This document shows, one piece after another, positions 44,911 to 53,612 of a stretch of DNA of 64,000 nt (its first letter is position 1; each line of letters begins with the position of its first letter). A model generated the notes under the pieces. That model had not been told where the DNA came from, searched no databases, and saw only the letters and a list, made by a program, of their open reading frames with translations. Position numbers and translations under genes: made by a program. Location of the stretch: the NCBI GenBank assembly GCA_039192165.1, contig JBCCXD010000002.1, positions 310,001 through 374,000 on the forward strand, written 5' to 3'. The DNA comes from Dinoroseobacter sp039192165 (GTDB taxonomy: Bacteria; Pseudomonadota; Alphaproteobacteria; Rhodobacterales; Rhodobacteraceae).

Positions 44911-45721
44911 CTTTCATGGCGAGCTTGCCTTCTTCGGTCCGTGCCCAAAGCTGCAGCGCGTCGCCTTCTTCTTTGCCTTCGATCACAAACGGGTTTGGCG
45001 CAAAGAGCGGGCTGATCGCGCGAATATGGGCGGTCTTCAGGCGCCTGTCCGGCGCATGCTCCTCTCCGAAATTGACCAACAGTGTCGCAGTCAATGGCCC
45101 GTGCACGACCAGACCCGGATACCCCTCCACATCCCGGGTGTAGTCAGCGTCGTAGTGAATGCGATGCCCATAAAAAATCAACGCTGAGTACCGAAAAAGC
45201 AGGACAGGGTCTGGCTTAATGAAACGCCGCCAGGCTGGATCTTTTGGAGCATCTGGCGGCGCTGGACTTGGGGCACCTGGAGCCGGCGGGTCGCGATAGA
45301 CAATGTTCTGGGTCTCTATCAGACAGGTTCCTTCTTCGTCCTCGATGTCATGTGTGACTGTGACGAAGCCAAGTTGCCCGGAGCGGCCTGTCTTCTGGGT
45401 TACATCATCAATCCTGGAGGTTTTCCTGGCTCTTGATCCGATGGTCAAAGGACGCCGCCATTCAACCTTTCCACCAGCCCACATGCGCCGTGGCAAGCCG
45501 AGATCCGGGAGAAAGCGGCCCAGCCGTTCGTGCCCGTCTTTCGCCAGCGCGGAAGCCCGGATCTGTGGGTTAAAATAGAGATAATGCCAGAACGCCGGCA
45601 AGGCGTCGCCCTCCGCGAGAGACGGCGCGGCGTCCAGAGCCAGCTGCATATGGATGGCTTGTCGGAGATCGATCCGGTCCTGAGCGATTTCGCTGCGCCC
45701 GACTGCGGCGTGGAGCTCCAT
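44891..45721 (-). CDS. MaoC/HTD2-like hydratase (mesaconyl-CoA hydratase type)
   Basis: 276 aa double hot-dog protein. The N-terminal half carries RMWAGGKVEWRRPLTIGSRA and the C-terminal half FRYSALIFYGHRIHYDADY then GYPGLVVHGPLTATLL, the family hydratase motif with catalytic Asp/His. This architecture is that of HTD2/mesaconyl-C4-CoA hydratase and itaconyl-CoA hydratase. It adds water across an enoyl-CoA double bond. Last gene of the prpD-cupin-SDR-ECH operon, 3 bp after the preceding stop. Confidence 0.85.
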   Translation of the reverse strand: MELHAAVGRSEIAQDRIDLRQAIHMQLALDAAPSLAEGDALPAFWHYLYFNPQIRASALAKDGHERLGRFLPDLGLPRRMWAGGKVEWRRPLTIGSRARKTSRIDDVTQKTGRSGQLGFVTVTHDIEDEEGTCLIETQNIVYRDPPAPGAPSPAPPDAPKDPAWRRFIKPDPVLLFRYSALIFYGHRIHYDADYTRDVEGYPGLVVHGPLTATLLVNFGEEHAPDRRLKTAHIRAISPLFAPNPFVIEGKEEGDALQLWARTEEGKLAMKVTLEFD

Positions 45722-45724
45722 GTC

Positions 45725-46528
45725 CTAGTGTCCTTGGAATACTGGGCGTCGTTTGGCGGCAAAGGCCGCCTGGCCCTCACGATAATCCGCGCTCGCATAA
45801 CAGGTTTCCACAAGGCTTTCTGCATGCCGCGCTGCGTCTTTGTCACCAGGCCTGCTAAATGCTCGGAGCCCTGCCTTCACCGCGCGCAGCGTCAATGGCG
45901 CGTTGGAGGCAACGGTGTCAGCGATCCGTGCCGCCTCATCTTCAAGCAAATCAGACGGGAAAGACTGGTTCACCAACCCCCAGCGTTCGGCCCGTTCCGC
46001 CGGAACCGGGCGGGCCGTGTAGAGAAGCTCCGCCGCTGCAGCTGGTCCGGCAATGTGAGCAAGCGCGGCGATTTCTTCGGTACCAACAGCGAGACCGAGC
46101 TTGGCCGGCGTGAAGGCAAACTGCGCCGTATCCGCAGCCAGCCTCAGATCGCAGCGCAGCGCGATTTCGAGCCCACCGCCAATGCAGTGACCCCGGACTA
46201 CGGCGATAACGGGCATTGGGAGCGCAGCCAAGGATTGCAGTGCACGAGCAACCATTGCGTTGTACGAAGAAATATCTTTTGGGGTTGAGCGGACTTGCGG
46301 AAACTCCGAAACATCCGCGCCGGCAGAGAAAGCGCGCGCTCCAGAGCCCTTTATGATAACCACGCGTATCTTGCTCGATTTCAACGCTTCGCAGGTTTCG
46401 GCCAACCCGCGCCACATGCTCAAGCGCATTGCATTCAGGCGACCCGGGTTGTTTAGCGTTATGTAGGCAATCAAGTCCTTCTGATCGAGCGAAACGCATC
46501 CTTCGCTGCTCTGTACTGGCTCCATCAT
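45725..46528 (-). CDS. enoyl-CoA hydratase/isomerase family protein
   Basis: 267 aa from ATG 46528 with GGGAGA upstream, overlapping the SDR stop. Crotonase features: oxyanion hole segments AFSAGADVSEF and GHCIGGGLEIALRCDLRLAA. The position usually holding the first catalytic Glu in true hydratases reads KLGLAVGTEE (Glu residues only after the turn), so specificity is open. Acts on CoA thioesters in the cytosol. Confidence 0.9.
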   Translation of the reverse strand: MMEPVQSSEGCVSLDQKDLIAYITLNNPGRLNAMRLSMWRGLAETCEALKSSKIRVVIIKGSGARAFSAGADVSEFPQVRSTPKDISSYNAMVARALQSLAALPMPVIAVVRGHCIGGGLEIALRCDLRLAADTAQFAFTPAKLGLAVGTEEIAALAHIAGPAAAAELLYTARPVPAERAERWGLVNQSFPSDLLEDEAARIADTVASNAPLTLRAVKAGLRAFSRPGDKDAARHAESLVETCYASADYREGQAAFAAKRRPVFQGH

Positions 46529-47310
46529 ATTCTCCCTGTCCACTGCCCCCCGCCGTCCATATCGACAACGGTGCCATTCAGGTATTGGATCCTTGGCGAG
46601 GCCATCATCACGCATAGATCCGCCACTTCCTGCGGCGACTTTGGACGGCCAAACGGAAATTTATCTGGATCTATGAGTTCTTCCCAGCGGCTTTCATCGC
46701 TCAGCTCTGCCCGCGCCTTGCCTTTGAAGAACCGCGCCATGCGATCCGTCAGTGTGGGAGAGGGGTTGATCCCCAGAACGCGCAAACCGGCGGCTTGCGC
46801 CTCTGCCCCAAGGGCTTGGGTGAACCCAATCAGAGCAGCATTTCCAGCAGCGCCGCAAATATAGGCGGGGCGCGTGGCCCGGCCGCCCATGCCGATAATA
46901 TTTAGAATGATGCCGCTGCCTCGGTCGGCCATGTCCGGGTAGAAAAGCTTGCATAGATGGATGTATCCAAACACCTTCAGCTCCCAGCCCTCACGCCAGT
47001 CGTCCAACGAAAGGTCTTTCAGACCGCCGGCTTTGATTGCGCCAGCGTTGTTCACAAGAATATCTGGTGTCGCCACACCGGCATGCAGCGCTTCGCGTCC
47101 TGCGTCGGTAGCCAAATCTGCAACCACCAGATCTGCCTTTGCGCCAGTTTCTGTCATCAGGTCTGTTTGCGCTTTTGCCAGCCGCTCCGCATCGCGCGCA
47201 ACCAGCGTGACCAAAGCGCCTTCCGCTGCAAAGGCTTTCGCCGTGGCAAGGCCAATCCCCTTAGAGGCCCCAGTGACCAGGACCTTCTGACCTTCGATTT
47301 TCATATCCAT
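46525..47310 (-). CDS. short-chain dehydrogenase/reductase family protein, atypical active site
   Basis: 261 aa from ATG 47310 (MDMKIEGQKVLVTGA). NAD(P) motif TGASKGIG (13-20) and NNAG (87-90). Tyr150 is kept, but the usual Lys four residues later is Ala154 (YICGAAGN) and the Ser of NISS is replaced (NIIGMGG). Related SDRs with the GNAAL pattern exist, and the change may mean altered chemistry rather than loss. The longer frame to 47442 covers the cupin gene and is rejected. Confidence 0.88.
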   Translation of the reverse strand: MDMKIEGQKVLVTGASKGIGLATAKAFAAEGALVTLVARDAERLAKAQTDLMTETGAKADLVVADLATDAGREALHAGVATPDILVNNAGAIKAGGLKDLSLDDWREGWELKVFGYIHLCKLFYPDMADRGSGIILNIIGMGGRATRPAYICGAAGNAALIGFTQALGAEAQAAGLRVLGINPSPTLTDRMARFFKGKARAELSDESRWEELIDPDKFPFGRPKSPQEVADLCVMMASPRIQYLNGTVVDMDGGGQWTGRI

Positions 47311-47320
47311 TTTGCGGGCC

Positions 47321-47695
47321 TCAGATGTAGTATTGAATTTCGAAAAAAAGGCAGCCGCCGGGTGATGCAAAGGGACCGTGGGGTGTTCCCGGTGGACGAC
47401 ACGCATAACCCGGTGCGGTATGGGCTGTTCCCCCTTTTCCATCGGAATCGCACCCCATGATCAATGTGCCTTCGATCAGGTAAACTTCCTCCCAATAGTC
47501 GTGAAGGAACTCGTTTGGCGCGATTGTTTCAGGTTGAAAACGGATAAGACGCGTACGCACTCCGCGCTTGTTGGTCTCGTTCAAATCCCCGGACAGCATC
47601 TTCTGTTCGACCCCGGGCGCGCCTCCGGGCACCTGTTCCCACCCTTTTTCTGGGTCGAGATCGTGATAAGGGACCGCGGCTTTAAGATCTTTCAT
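47321..47695 (-). CDS. small cupin-domain protein
   Basis: 124 aa single cupin barrel: EFLHDYWEEVYLIEGTLIMG (motif 1, His and Glu ligands) and PGYACRPPGTPHGPFASPGG (motif 2, His). Metal-binding looks possible. It may be an oxygenase, isomerase or lactone-handling enzyme of the pathway. Coupled to the prpD-like gene by a 4-bp overlap, 10 bp before the SDR. Confidence 0.85.
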   Translation of the reverse strand: MKDLKAAVPYHDLDPEKGWEQVPGGAPGVEQKMLSGDLNETNKRGVRTRLIRFQPETIAPNEFLHDYWEEVYLIEGTLIMGCDSDGKGGTAHTAPGYACRPPGTPHGPFASPGGCLFFEIQYYI

Positions 47696-49068
47696 GCGTA
47701 TGTCCTTGCTTTCGTCGACATAGGAATCTCGTTCAGCGCGCGCCTGAGACCACTTAGGTCGGATGCGTCGGGCAGGTGACGGACTGCCGCCTGCAGCGCG
47801 GTTGCCACTTCCGGCGGAATACCCCCATCATGACAGTTGGCAACGAACTTTTGTGTCACCTCTGCATCGGTCAACGGAGCTTCCGGGTCTCCTGGTGCAT
47901 GCGGCGCATGAACGCTAATACGATGTCCGTTTTGGTCAGTTGCCTCTACCGTTGCGGGATAGGCCACAGGGAAGGCTTGTGTGTACTCCGGGTCCTCAGA
48001 AAGTGTGATTTTCTCACGCAGCGCGACGAGCGCTGGCACATTACGCCGCGCGGGCTCTTCGAAATCCGCTCGTTCAGGCGCTCCTTTGTAAAGTGCCAGG
48101 GCGACGCAGTGTTGCAGGCTGAAGCGGGCCTCATGCGCATTCTGCGGATCAGGTCGGTCGCAGAAAGAAATTGCCGGGCCATAGGTGACCACCAAGATAT
48201 CTCGCAGCAGGGTCAGGTCTTTCAAAGTACTCTGCAGGTCCAAAGCCGCGGCGATTGCGGGATGGGTGTGGCGGCAGGCCGACCAAGGCTTCAGGCTCAC
48301 TTGATGAAGCAGCCAGGAAGTTGAGTGCGTGGAAAGAACCGACGCAACCTCCGCCTCCGGAAAAAAGGTTTTAAAGAAGCCCAGGTTGCCTTCGAGTATC
48401 TCAAGCGGCGCGGCGAGACCGGCCTCTGCAGCGCGTGCTGCGCTTATCCCTGCGCGCGCTGCATGCGCTGTCGCCATTTGTTTCGCGAAACCGGGCTCCA
48501 GTCGTGCTTGCCATAGGCCTGAGGCCTGCATGCCGGCATGTCCCAGAGCATGCGCGCTTTGCAGGGTAGTTAACCCTTTGGCGCAACTGGCGGCCATAGC
48601 GGCGCCGAAGACCCCACAGGCGGAAGAGTTATACCAGGTCGTGTAGCCCCCGCGCGCCGCGGTGCGCCCAATCCGTATAGATATCTCATATCCTTTGAGA
48701 AGACTGGTCAGCAGAAGTGGACCCGAGCAATTGGTTTCGAGAGCCGCGCACAGAGCCGCCGGGCAAACGGTGTCTCCGGCATGCAAAATGGATGTCCGGT
48801 CGAGGTCGTCCATTTCCAGCAAGGAACCAAGTGCACCGAGGGCAAAGGCGGCCTTCTCAGGGGCATCTCCAGCCGTGCGCAGAGTTGAGACGGCACCAGC
48901 GGATGCTCCGACAACTTCGCCAAATTGGACGTTGGCCTTTGTTCCACGCGTCGCGATCACCGTGCCGAGCCAGTCAAGCAAGTGTTTCGCCGCGTGAGAC
49001 AAATCCTGCGAAGCTACAGGCCGGTCGCAGCCTGCTATCAACCCTGTTGAAAGCGACAAGAAGAACAC
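47692..49068 (-). CDS. MmgE/PrpD-family protein
   Basis: 458 aa. Family features: LLDWLGTVIATRG near the start, ALGSLLEMDDLDRTSILHAGD, KGYEISIRIGRTA, ALGHAGMQASGL, and SACRHTHPAI. PrpD is 2-methylcitrate dehydratase; other members handle itaconate or aconitate isomers, so a branched di- or tricarboxylate substrate is plausible. Start is the GTG at 49068 or a nearby TTG; no clear ribosome binding site is seen, and an operator candidate lies only 7 bp upstream. First gene of its operon. Confidence 0.85.
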   Translation of the reverse strand: MFFLSLSTGLIAGCDRPVASQDLSHAAKHLLDWLGTVIATRGTKANVQFGEVVGASAGAVSTLRTAGDAPEKAAFALGALGSLLEMDDLDRTSILHAGDTVCPAALCAALETNCSGPLLLTSLLKGYEISIRIGRTAARGGYTTWYNSSACGVFGAAMAASCAKGLTTLQSAHALGHAGMQASGLWQARLEPGFAKQMATAHAARAGISAARAAEAGLAAPLEILEGNLGFFKTFFPEAEVASVLSTHSTSWLLHQVSLKPWSACRHTHPAIAAALDLQSTLKDLTLLRDILVVTYGPAISFCDRPDPQNAHEARFSLQHCVALALYKGAPERADFEEPARRNVPALVALREKITLSEDPEYTQAFPVAYPATVEATDQNGHRISVHAPHAPGDPEAPLTDAEVTQKFVANCHDGGIPPEVATALQAAVRHLPDASDLSGLRRALNEIPMSTKARTYA

Positions 49069-49074
49069 CCCATT

Positions 49075-49086
49075 TTCGTATACAAT
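49075..49086. promoter_or_regulatory. GntR(FCD)-type operator before the prpD-like operon
   Basis: TTCGTATACAAT; on the opposite strand ATTGTATACGAA, sharing a 9-bp identical core with the site before gntR (42101-42112). Its place at the translation start suggests repression. Confidence 0.65.
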
Positions 49087-49251
49087 TATAGATCGGAAAA
49101 GCCAAAATCGATGCTGAAATTACCCCACATACACTCCCGCCGATGAGTTTTTTCGAAAGTTATGGATCCGAAATGATCTCTTAAATAACTGAAATTTATA
49201 TAATAATTCGTAAAAAACGAGATCCATCGGCTGTGATTGTCACCAGAAATT

Positions 49252-49265
49252 TTTTGTCGACAAAA
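49252..49265. promoter_or_regulatory. perfect palindrome before the ABC transporter operon
   Basis: TTTTGTCGACAAAA. The centre TTGTCGACAA fits the TTGT-NN-ACAA form of FCD GntR sites, as do the two GTATAC sites. It lies 226 bp before the solute-binding protein gene. Confidence 0.55.
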
Positions 49266-49491
49266 TGCACTTTCCTTTTCTTTGCGCCAGTCTACCTTTG
49301 CGATGGATATATGGGCGCGGGCTCTCGGAGGAGCAGTCCCGCGCACTTGGGGAAAAATGGCAGCATCTCGGGTGCGGTGCAGGCCAGCGAAGGGGATCAC
49401 TCGATTCTAAACGGACACGTGCCCGGTCTGTCCCACCTTTAAAATCAAACAAGGCCGTCCGGGATGCGGCATCAACAGGAGAGTTTCGAGG

Positions 49492-50655
49492 ATGAACCAG
49501 CTCGACTTCAACCGTCGCCATTTCATGGCACTTATAGGCGCAGCGACAGCGACCACCGCATTGGGCAGCCGCGCTATGGCGTCCGAAGCACTCAAGTTTT
49601 GGGCGCCGGGCATTGCTCGTGTCGGAAACCAGGATTGGTCAGATATGGAGAGCCAGTCCGGCATCTCAATCGCCAACATTGCCAAGTCGGCCCGCGCGGA
49701 TGAGGCCATTCAGAAAATGGTCGTCGGCGACGGCAACGCGCTTTATGACGCCATGACGGATAACGGTGGCGGCATGGAAGATGCGCTGGCGTCTCAGAAC
49801 GCGATTGTGGAACTGGACCCAAGCCGGATGTCAAATTGGGGCAATCTTCTTGAGAGCTACAAAGAGGGTGGAAGCTCCTACGATACAATACGCTACGACG
49901 GCAAGCTTGTAGCGGTTCCTTACATTTCGAACGCGGACAGCCTGGCATTTAACCATGATGTTGTGGGTGAGGAACTGAATACATGGGAAGCGCTTTTTGA
50001 CGAGCAGTTCCGAGGTCGCGCGGCGATGCAGAACGACTATGGTCCGACGCTCACCAACACCGCGATTTACCTCAAAGAGTCCGGCAAGCAGGATATCGAA
50101 AACGCGTCAGATATGACTGAGGCCGAGGTAAAAGGTGTCTGTCAGTTCCTGATTGATCTGAAAAAGAAAGGGCATTTCCGGACATTCTGGGACGGTTTCC
50201 AGAACGGCGTTGACCTTCTGGCGTCCGAGGAAGTGCTTGTGTCGTCCTGCTGGGAACCAATTCAGATTGTCGCCGCGCGCAAAAACGGGGCCGACATCCG
50301 GTATGGCACTATGACCGAAGGACACCAGAGCTGGAACAATGTGATCATGCTGACCCGCGGGGGTCAGGAGCGCGGCATGGAAGACGCCTTCTATGCGCTG
50401 GCGAACCTCTACCTTGATCCTTGGTTCGGGTCGCGCACACTGGCCGGGCTGGGCTTCACGCCGCAAATGACCGGTGTGAACGACTATATCGAGGCGAACC
50501 CCGCAGACTTTGACGATGATACAAAGTCGACGCTGGTGGACCGGTTGGCAAGGAAAGAGGCGCGGATGGCGAATGGCGGCAACGCCTGGCAGAACGTTTT
50601 CCCGACCAATATCCGCGCGTATCAGGATTGGTGGGCACAGGTTCAGGCCGCCTGA
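49492..50655 (+). CDS. ABC transporter solute-binding protein (PotD/PotF-like)
   Basis: 387 aa. Tat-type signal peptide with twin Arg8-Arg9 in NRRHFMALIGA, cleavage near SRAMA-SE. Family 1/PotD-like fold: YISNADSLAFNHDVV, NTWEALFDEQFRGRAAM, VSSCWEPIQIV. Periplasmic receptor for the importer encoded by the next three genes. PotD-like receptors bind polyamines and other cations but also acids; the ligand cannot be read here. Confidence 0.9.
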   Translation: MNQLDFNRRHFMALIGAATATTALGSRAMASEALKFWAPGIARVGNQDWSDMESQSGISIANIAKSARADEAIQKMVVGDGNALYDAMTDNGGGMEDALASQNAIVELDPSRMSNWGNLLESYKEGGSSYDTIRYDGKLVAVPYISNADSLAFNHDVVGEELNTWEALFDEQFRGRAAMQNDYGPTLTNTAIYLKESGKQDIENASDMTEAEVKGVCQFLIDLKKKGHFRTFWDGFQNGVDLLASEEVLVSSCWEPIQIVAARKNGADIRYGTMTEGHQSWNNVIMLTRGGQERGMEDAFYALANLYLDPWFGSRTLAGLGFTPQMTGVNDYIEANPADFDDDTKSTLVDRLARKEARMANGGNAWQNVFPTNIRAYQDWWAQVQAA

Positions 50656-50657
50656 CC

Positions 50658-51575
50658 GTGGCAACGCTCACGACCAACTCACCCGGCGGGGCAGCACGCC
50701 CTGCCGGGGAATTTTCAGCGGTCTGGCGCGCGCGCCTTGGCCGCTGTGCTTTCTATCTCCCACTCGCGTTCATGGTGGTGTTCTTTGCGCTGCCGATGGC
50801 GTTGACAGTCGTTTTTTCATTCTTCGAACGCACGATGTTCTGGATGGAGCCCGGCTTCACGCTTTTCTCTTATCATAACTTCTTCTTCTCAGCGCGTCTC
50901 GAGAACTTCCTAACTTCCATGAAGTACTCCGCGGTGGCTGTGGTCATCTGCTTTATCTTTGGGTTTCCGATTGCGGTGTTTATTCGACGGTCGATCCCAC
51001 AAGTGGCGCAGCACCGCGTCATTTTGCTGTTTATCCTGCCGTTTATGGTGTCCGAGATTATTCGGGTTTTTGCGCTGCGTCCGGTGCTGCAGCGCAATGG
51101 CCTGGTGAACTCGACTCTTTTGGATTGGGGGCTGATCGATGAGCCGATCACCTCTCTTCTTTACACGCATACTGGCGTGGTGATTGGCGAGGTTTTAAGC
51201 TTCCTTCCGTTCATTGTCTTCGCAGGTTTTCTGGCAATGGAGGCGGTTCCCAAATACATCTTCGAAGTTTGCGACGACCTGGGCGTTGGGTTCCGGCGCC
51301 GGTTCCAGGATGTCATTCTGCCGCTGGCTGCGCCGGGCATCTTTGCGGGTGCAGTTTTCATCTTCGTCAATGGGCTCGGTGTGGCATTGCTGCCCAACAT
51401 CCTTGGCGGGCCAGGAGCGGTCAACGCGGGGTTGATTGCAACACAGGCAATCACGGCACTCGACTTTCCGCTAGCCATGGCGGTGAGCGCAATCATGATG
51501 GCGACGCTGATGGGTCTTCTTTATTTGGGCCACCGGCTGTTCGACCTCACAAAAATACTGACACCGCTGAATTGA
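50658..51575 (+). CDS. ABC transporter permease (PotB type)
   Basis: 305 aa from GTG 50658, two bases after the receptor stop; a start inside the receptor gene (50628) is less likely. Six membrane segments. The permease loop EVCDDLGVGFRRRFQDVILPLAAPG matches the EAA motif (split here: EVCDDLGVG, then DVILPLAAPG). It pairs with the PotC-type permease. Confidence 0.9.
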   Translation: MATLTTNSPGGAARPAGEFSAVWRARLGRCAFYLPLAFMVVFFALPMALTVVFSFFERTMFWMEPGFTLFSYHNFFFSARLENFLTSMKYSAVAVVICFIFGFPIAVFIRRSIPQVAQHRVILLFILPFMVSEIIRVFALRPVLQRNGLVNSTLLDWGLIDEPITSLLYTHTGVVIGEVLSFLPFIVFAGFLAMEAVPKYIFEVCDDLGVGFRRRFQDVILPLAAPGIFAGAVFIFVNGLGVALLPNILGGPGAVNAGLIATQAITALDFPLAMAVSAIMMATLMGLLYLGHRLFDLTKILTPLN

Positions 51576-51585
51576 GGGGCCGAAG

Positions 51586-52476
51586 GTGACCGACGAATAC
51601 GCCAATCCTTGGCTCTATCGCCTCAAGTGGCTGTACATGCTGCTGCTGGTTGTCACGTTGATGAGCCCAGTGCTCTATGTGATGTACATCTCGTTCAATG
51701 CGAACGGGTTCGGGGCTCGCTCTTATGACTTCACCCTGGAATGGTACCGGCTCGTTTTCTCTGACACTTTGCTGCTGAATGCGCTCCGCTGGACGTTGAC
51801 GCTTGCGGTTGTGGTGACCTGTATCACTGTGCCTTTCGCTGTTCTGGCGGCGAAGTATTACAAGACTGCGCAGAACAAACTGCCCGTTGTGTTCTTGCTG
51901 CTGGCACCCTTGTTCGTTCCGCCGGACATTCTGGGCTCTGCACTGCTTGTTTACTTCAAGTCTCTGAATGCGAGCTTCATTTGGTTGGGAGATCAGCTCG
52001 GCACGACGATCTTCGACGGCTGGTTTAGACTGAGTTTCTTCACGGCGGTGGTCGGTCTGATCATCTACACCATCCCCTACGCCTTCATCGTTGTTTTGAT
52101 CACGATGGGGCGGTATCGGACCGAACAAACCGAAGCCGCGCGTGCCTGTGGCGCCGATGGCTGGCGCGCGTTTTGGGACATTGAGTTCCCCCAGATCCGC
52201 GCGGGCGTCTTCAGCGCGTGTTCGTTCTGCGTCATTCTGGTGTTCAACGAATACACACGGACGAGCTTGCTGAAAGGTGGCTTTGACACCTTCACGACCG
52301 TTTTGATCAGTCAGATGCTGAACACCGGCATGTCGCCCCAAAGCTACGCTATGTCTTCCATGGTTGCCTTCACAGCGATCGCGATCATCGGCAGCATCAT
52401 TGTCTTTACCCTAATCCGGACCGAAAGCCTGACACGTATGGCACGTGCGAAGGCGGAACCGGTCATGTCGAGCTAA
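51586..52476 (+). CDS. ABC transporter permease (PotC type)
   Basis: 296 aa, GTG start at 51586 with GAGGGG upstream. Six membrane segments beginning LYMLLLVVTLMSPVLYVMYI. EAA loop: EAARACGADGWRAFWDIEFP. Second channel subunit of the importer. Confidence 0.9.
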   Translation: MTDEYANPWLYRLKWLYMLLLVVTLMSPVLYVMYISFNANGFGARSYDFTLEWYRLVFSDTLLLNALRWTLTLAVVVTCITVPFAVLAAKYYKTAQNKLPVVFLLLAPLFVPPDILGSALLVYFKSLNASFIWLGDQLGTTIFDGWFRLSFFTAVVGLIIYTIPYAFIVVLITMGRYRTEQTEAARACGADGWRAFWDIEFPQIRAGVFSACSFCVILVFNEYTRTSLLKGGFDTFTTVLISQMLNTGMSPQSYAMSSMVAFTAIAIIGSIIVFTLIRTESLTRMARAKAEPVMSS

Positions 52477-52486
52477 GAGGGACCCT

Positions 52487-53602
52487 ATGTCTGAGACCAC
52501 TATTGCCAAGGACATGCCACCCGCCGTCGAGGTGAAAAACCTCTCAAAGCACTATGGCCCGGTGAAGGCCCTTCGGAATGTTGACCTGACCATAGCAGCA
52601 GGGGAGTACTTCGTTCTTCTTGGGCCTTCCGGCGGCGGCAAGACAACACTGCTGCGCACCATAGGCGGTTTTCACAAACCAACCGAAGGTGAAGTGCTGT
52701 TGCATGGGCAGGAGATGGGACACCTTCCGCCGGACAAACGTCCCACGACGATGGTCTTTCAAGCCTACGCGCTTTTTCCGCATATGACGGTGCTTCAGAA
52801 TGTAGCTTATGGTCTAAAGGTTGCCGGGATGGACAGGCGATCTTCCGAAGAAAAGGCCGCGGCAATGATGGATGTGGTTGGCCTGAGCGGGTTCGCAGAG
52901 CGCAAACCGCATGAACTCTCCGGCGGTCAGCAGCAGCGCGTGCAATTGGCCCGCGCGCTGGTTCTTGATCGCGATATCCTGCTTCTGGATGAGCCCCTTG
53001 CAGCGTTAGACGCACAGCTGCGCAAAGACATGTGCCTTGAGCTAAAACATCTTCAGGAAAAGGTGGGTATCACCTTTATCCATGTCACCCATAACCAAGA
53101 GGAGGCGATGACGGTCGCGGACCGGATCGCGCTGGTGGCTGATGGCAACCTTGTCGAACAGGGCAAGGCTCGCGATATCTACAGGGCGCCAGTTAAGAAA
53201 TTCACCGCGAGTTTTGTCGGCGAGAACAACATCTTGTCTGGAAAGATCTCCAATGTGAACGGGGTTTCTTGCACAGTTGACGTGGCGGGATCGCAGCTTG
53301 TTGTTGCAAAACGCGGTCAGGAGGTCACGCACGGCCAGCCGGTCGATTTGTCGATCCGGTCCGAGCTTGTTCAGCTCAGCCGCGCAAATGGATCAAACAA
53401 CTCCGGTGACGGGCACTCAATCCTCGGCAGCTATGATGAAGCTGTGTATCTTGGGCTTACAACTTCGCATCTGGTGCGCTTGCCAAACGGGGTCGAAATG
53501 ACCTCTCGCACGATTTCTGATGCGGTCGACGATCTGCCGACGCCCGGAGATCCAGTGCGGCTGCATTGGCAACCCGAGGCTATTCGCCTGCACACAAGCT
53601 GA
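52487..53602 (+). CDS. ABC transporter ATP-binding protein (PotA type)
   Basis: 371 aa from ATG 52487 with AAGAGGGA upstream. Walker A GPSGGGKTT, Q-loop VFQAYALFPHMTV, signature LSGGQQQRVQLARAL, Walker B LLLDEPLAALD, H-loop HVTHNQEEA, and a C-terminal TOBE-like domain (about 275-370). Energises the PotDBC-like importer. Confidence 0.94.
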   Translation: MSETTIAKDMPPAVEVKNLSKHYGPVKALRNVDLTIAAGEYFVLLGPSGGGKTTLLRTIGGFHKPTEGEVLLHGQEMGHLPPDKRPTTMVFQAYALFPHMTVLQNVAYGLKVAGMDRRSSEEKAAAMMDVVGLSGFAERKPHELSGGQQQRVQLARALVLDRDILLLDEPLAALDAQLRKDMCLELKHLQEKVGITFIHVTHNQEEAMTVADRIALVADGNLVEQGKARDIYRAPVKKFTASFVGENNILSGKISNVNGVSCTVDVAGSQLVVAKRGQEVTHGQPVDLSIRSELVQLSRANGSNNSGDGHSILGSYDEAVYLGLTTSHLVRLPNGVEMTSRTISDAVDDLPTPGDPVRLHWQPEAIRLHTS

Positions 53603-53612
53603 GGCGCCGTCC

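Larger units (their letters stand above)
49069..49491. other. 423-bp divergent control region
   Basis: No gene. It holds the GntR-type site at 49075-49086, an AT-rich stretch at about 49140-49255 (the lowest-GC part of the neighbourhood), and the 14-bp palindrome at 49252-49265. It drives the prpD operon leftward and the transporter operon rightward. Confidence 0.65.
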
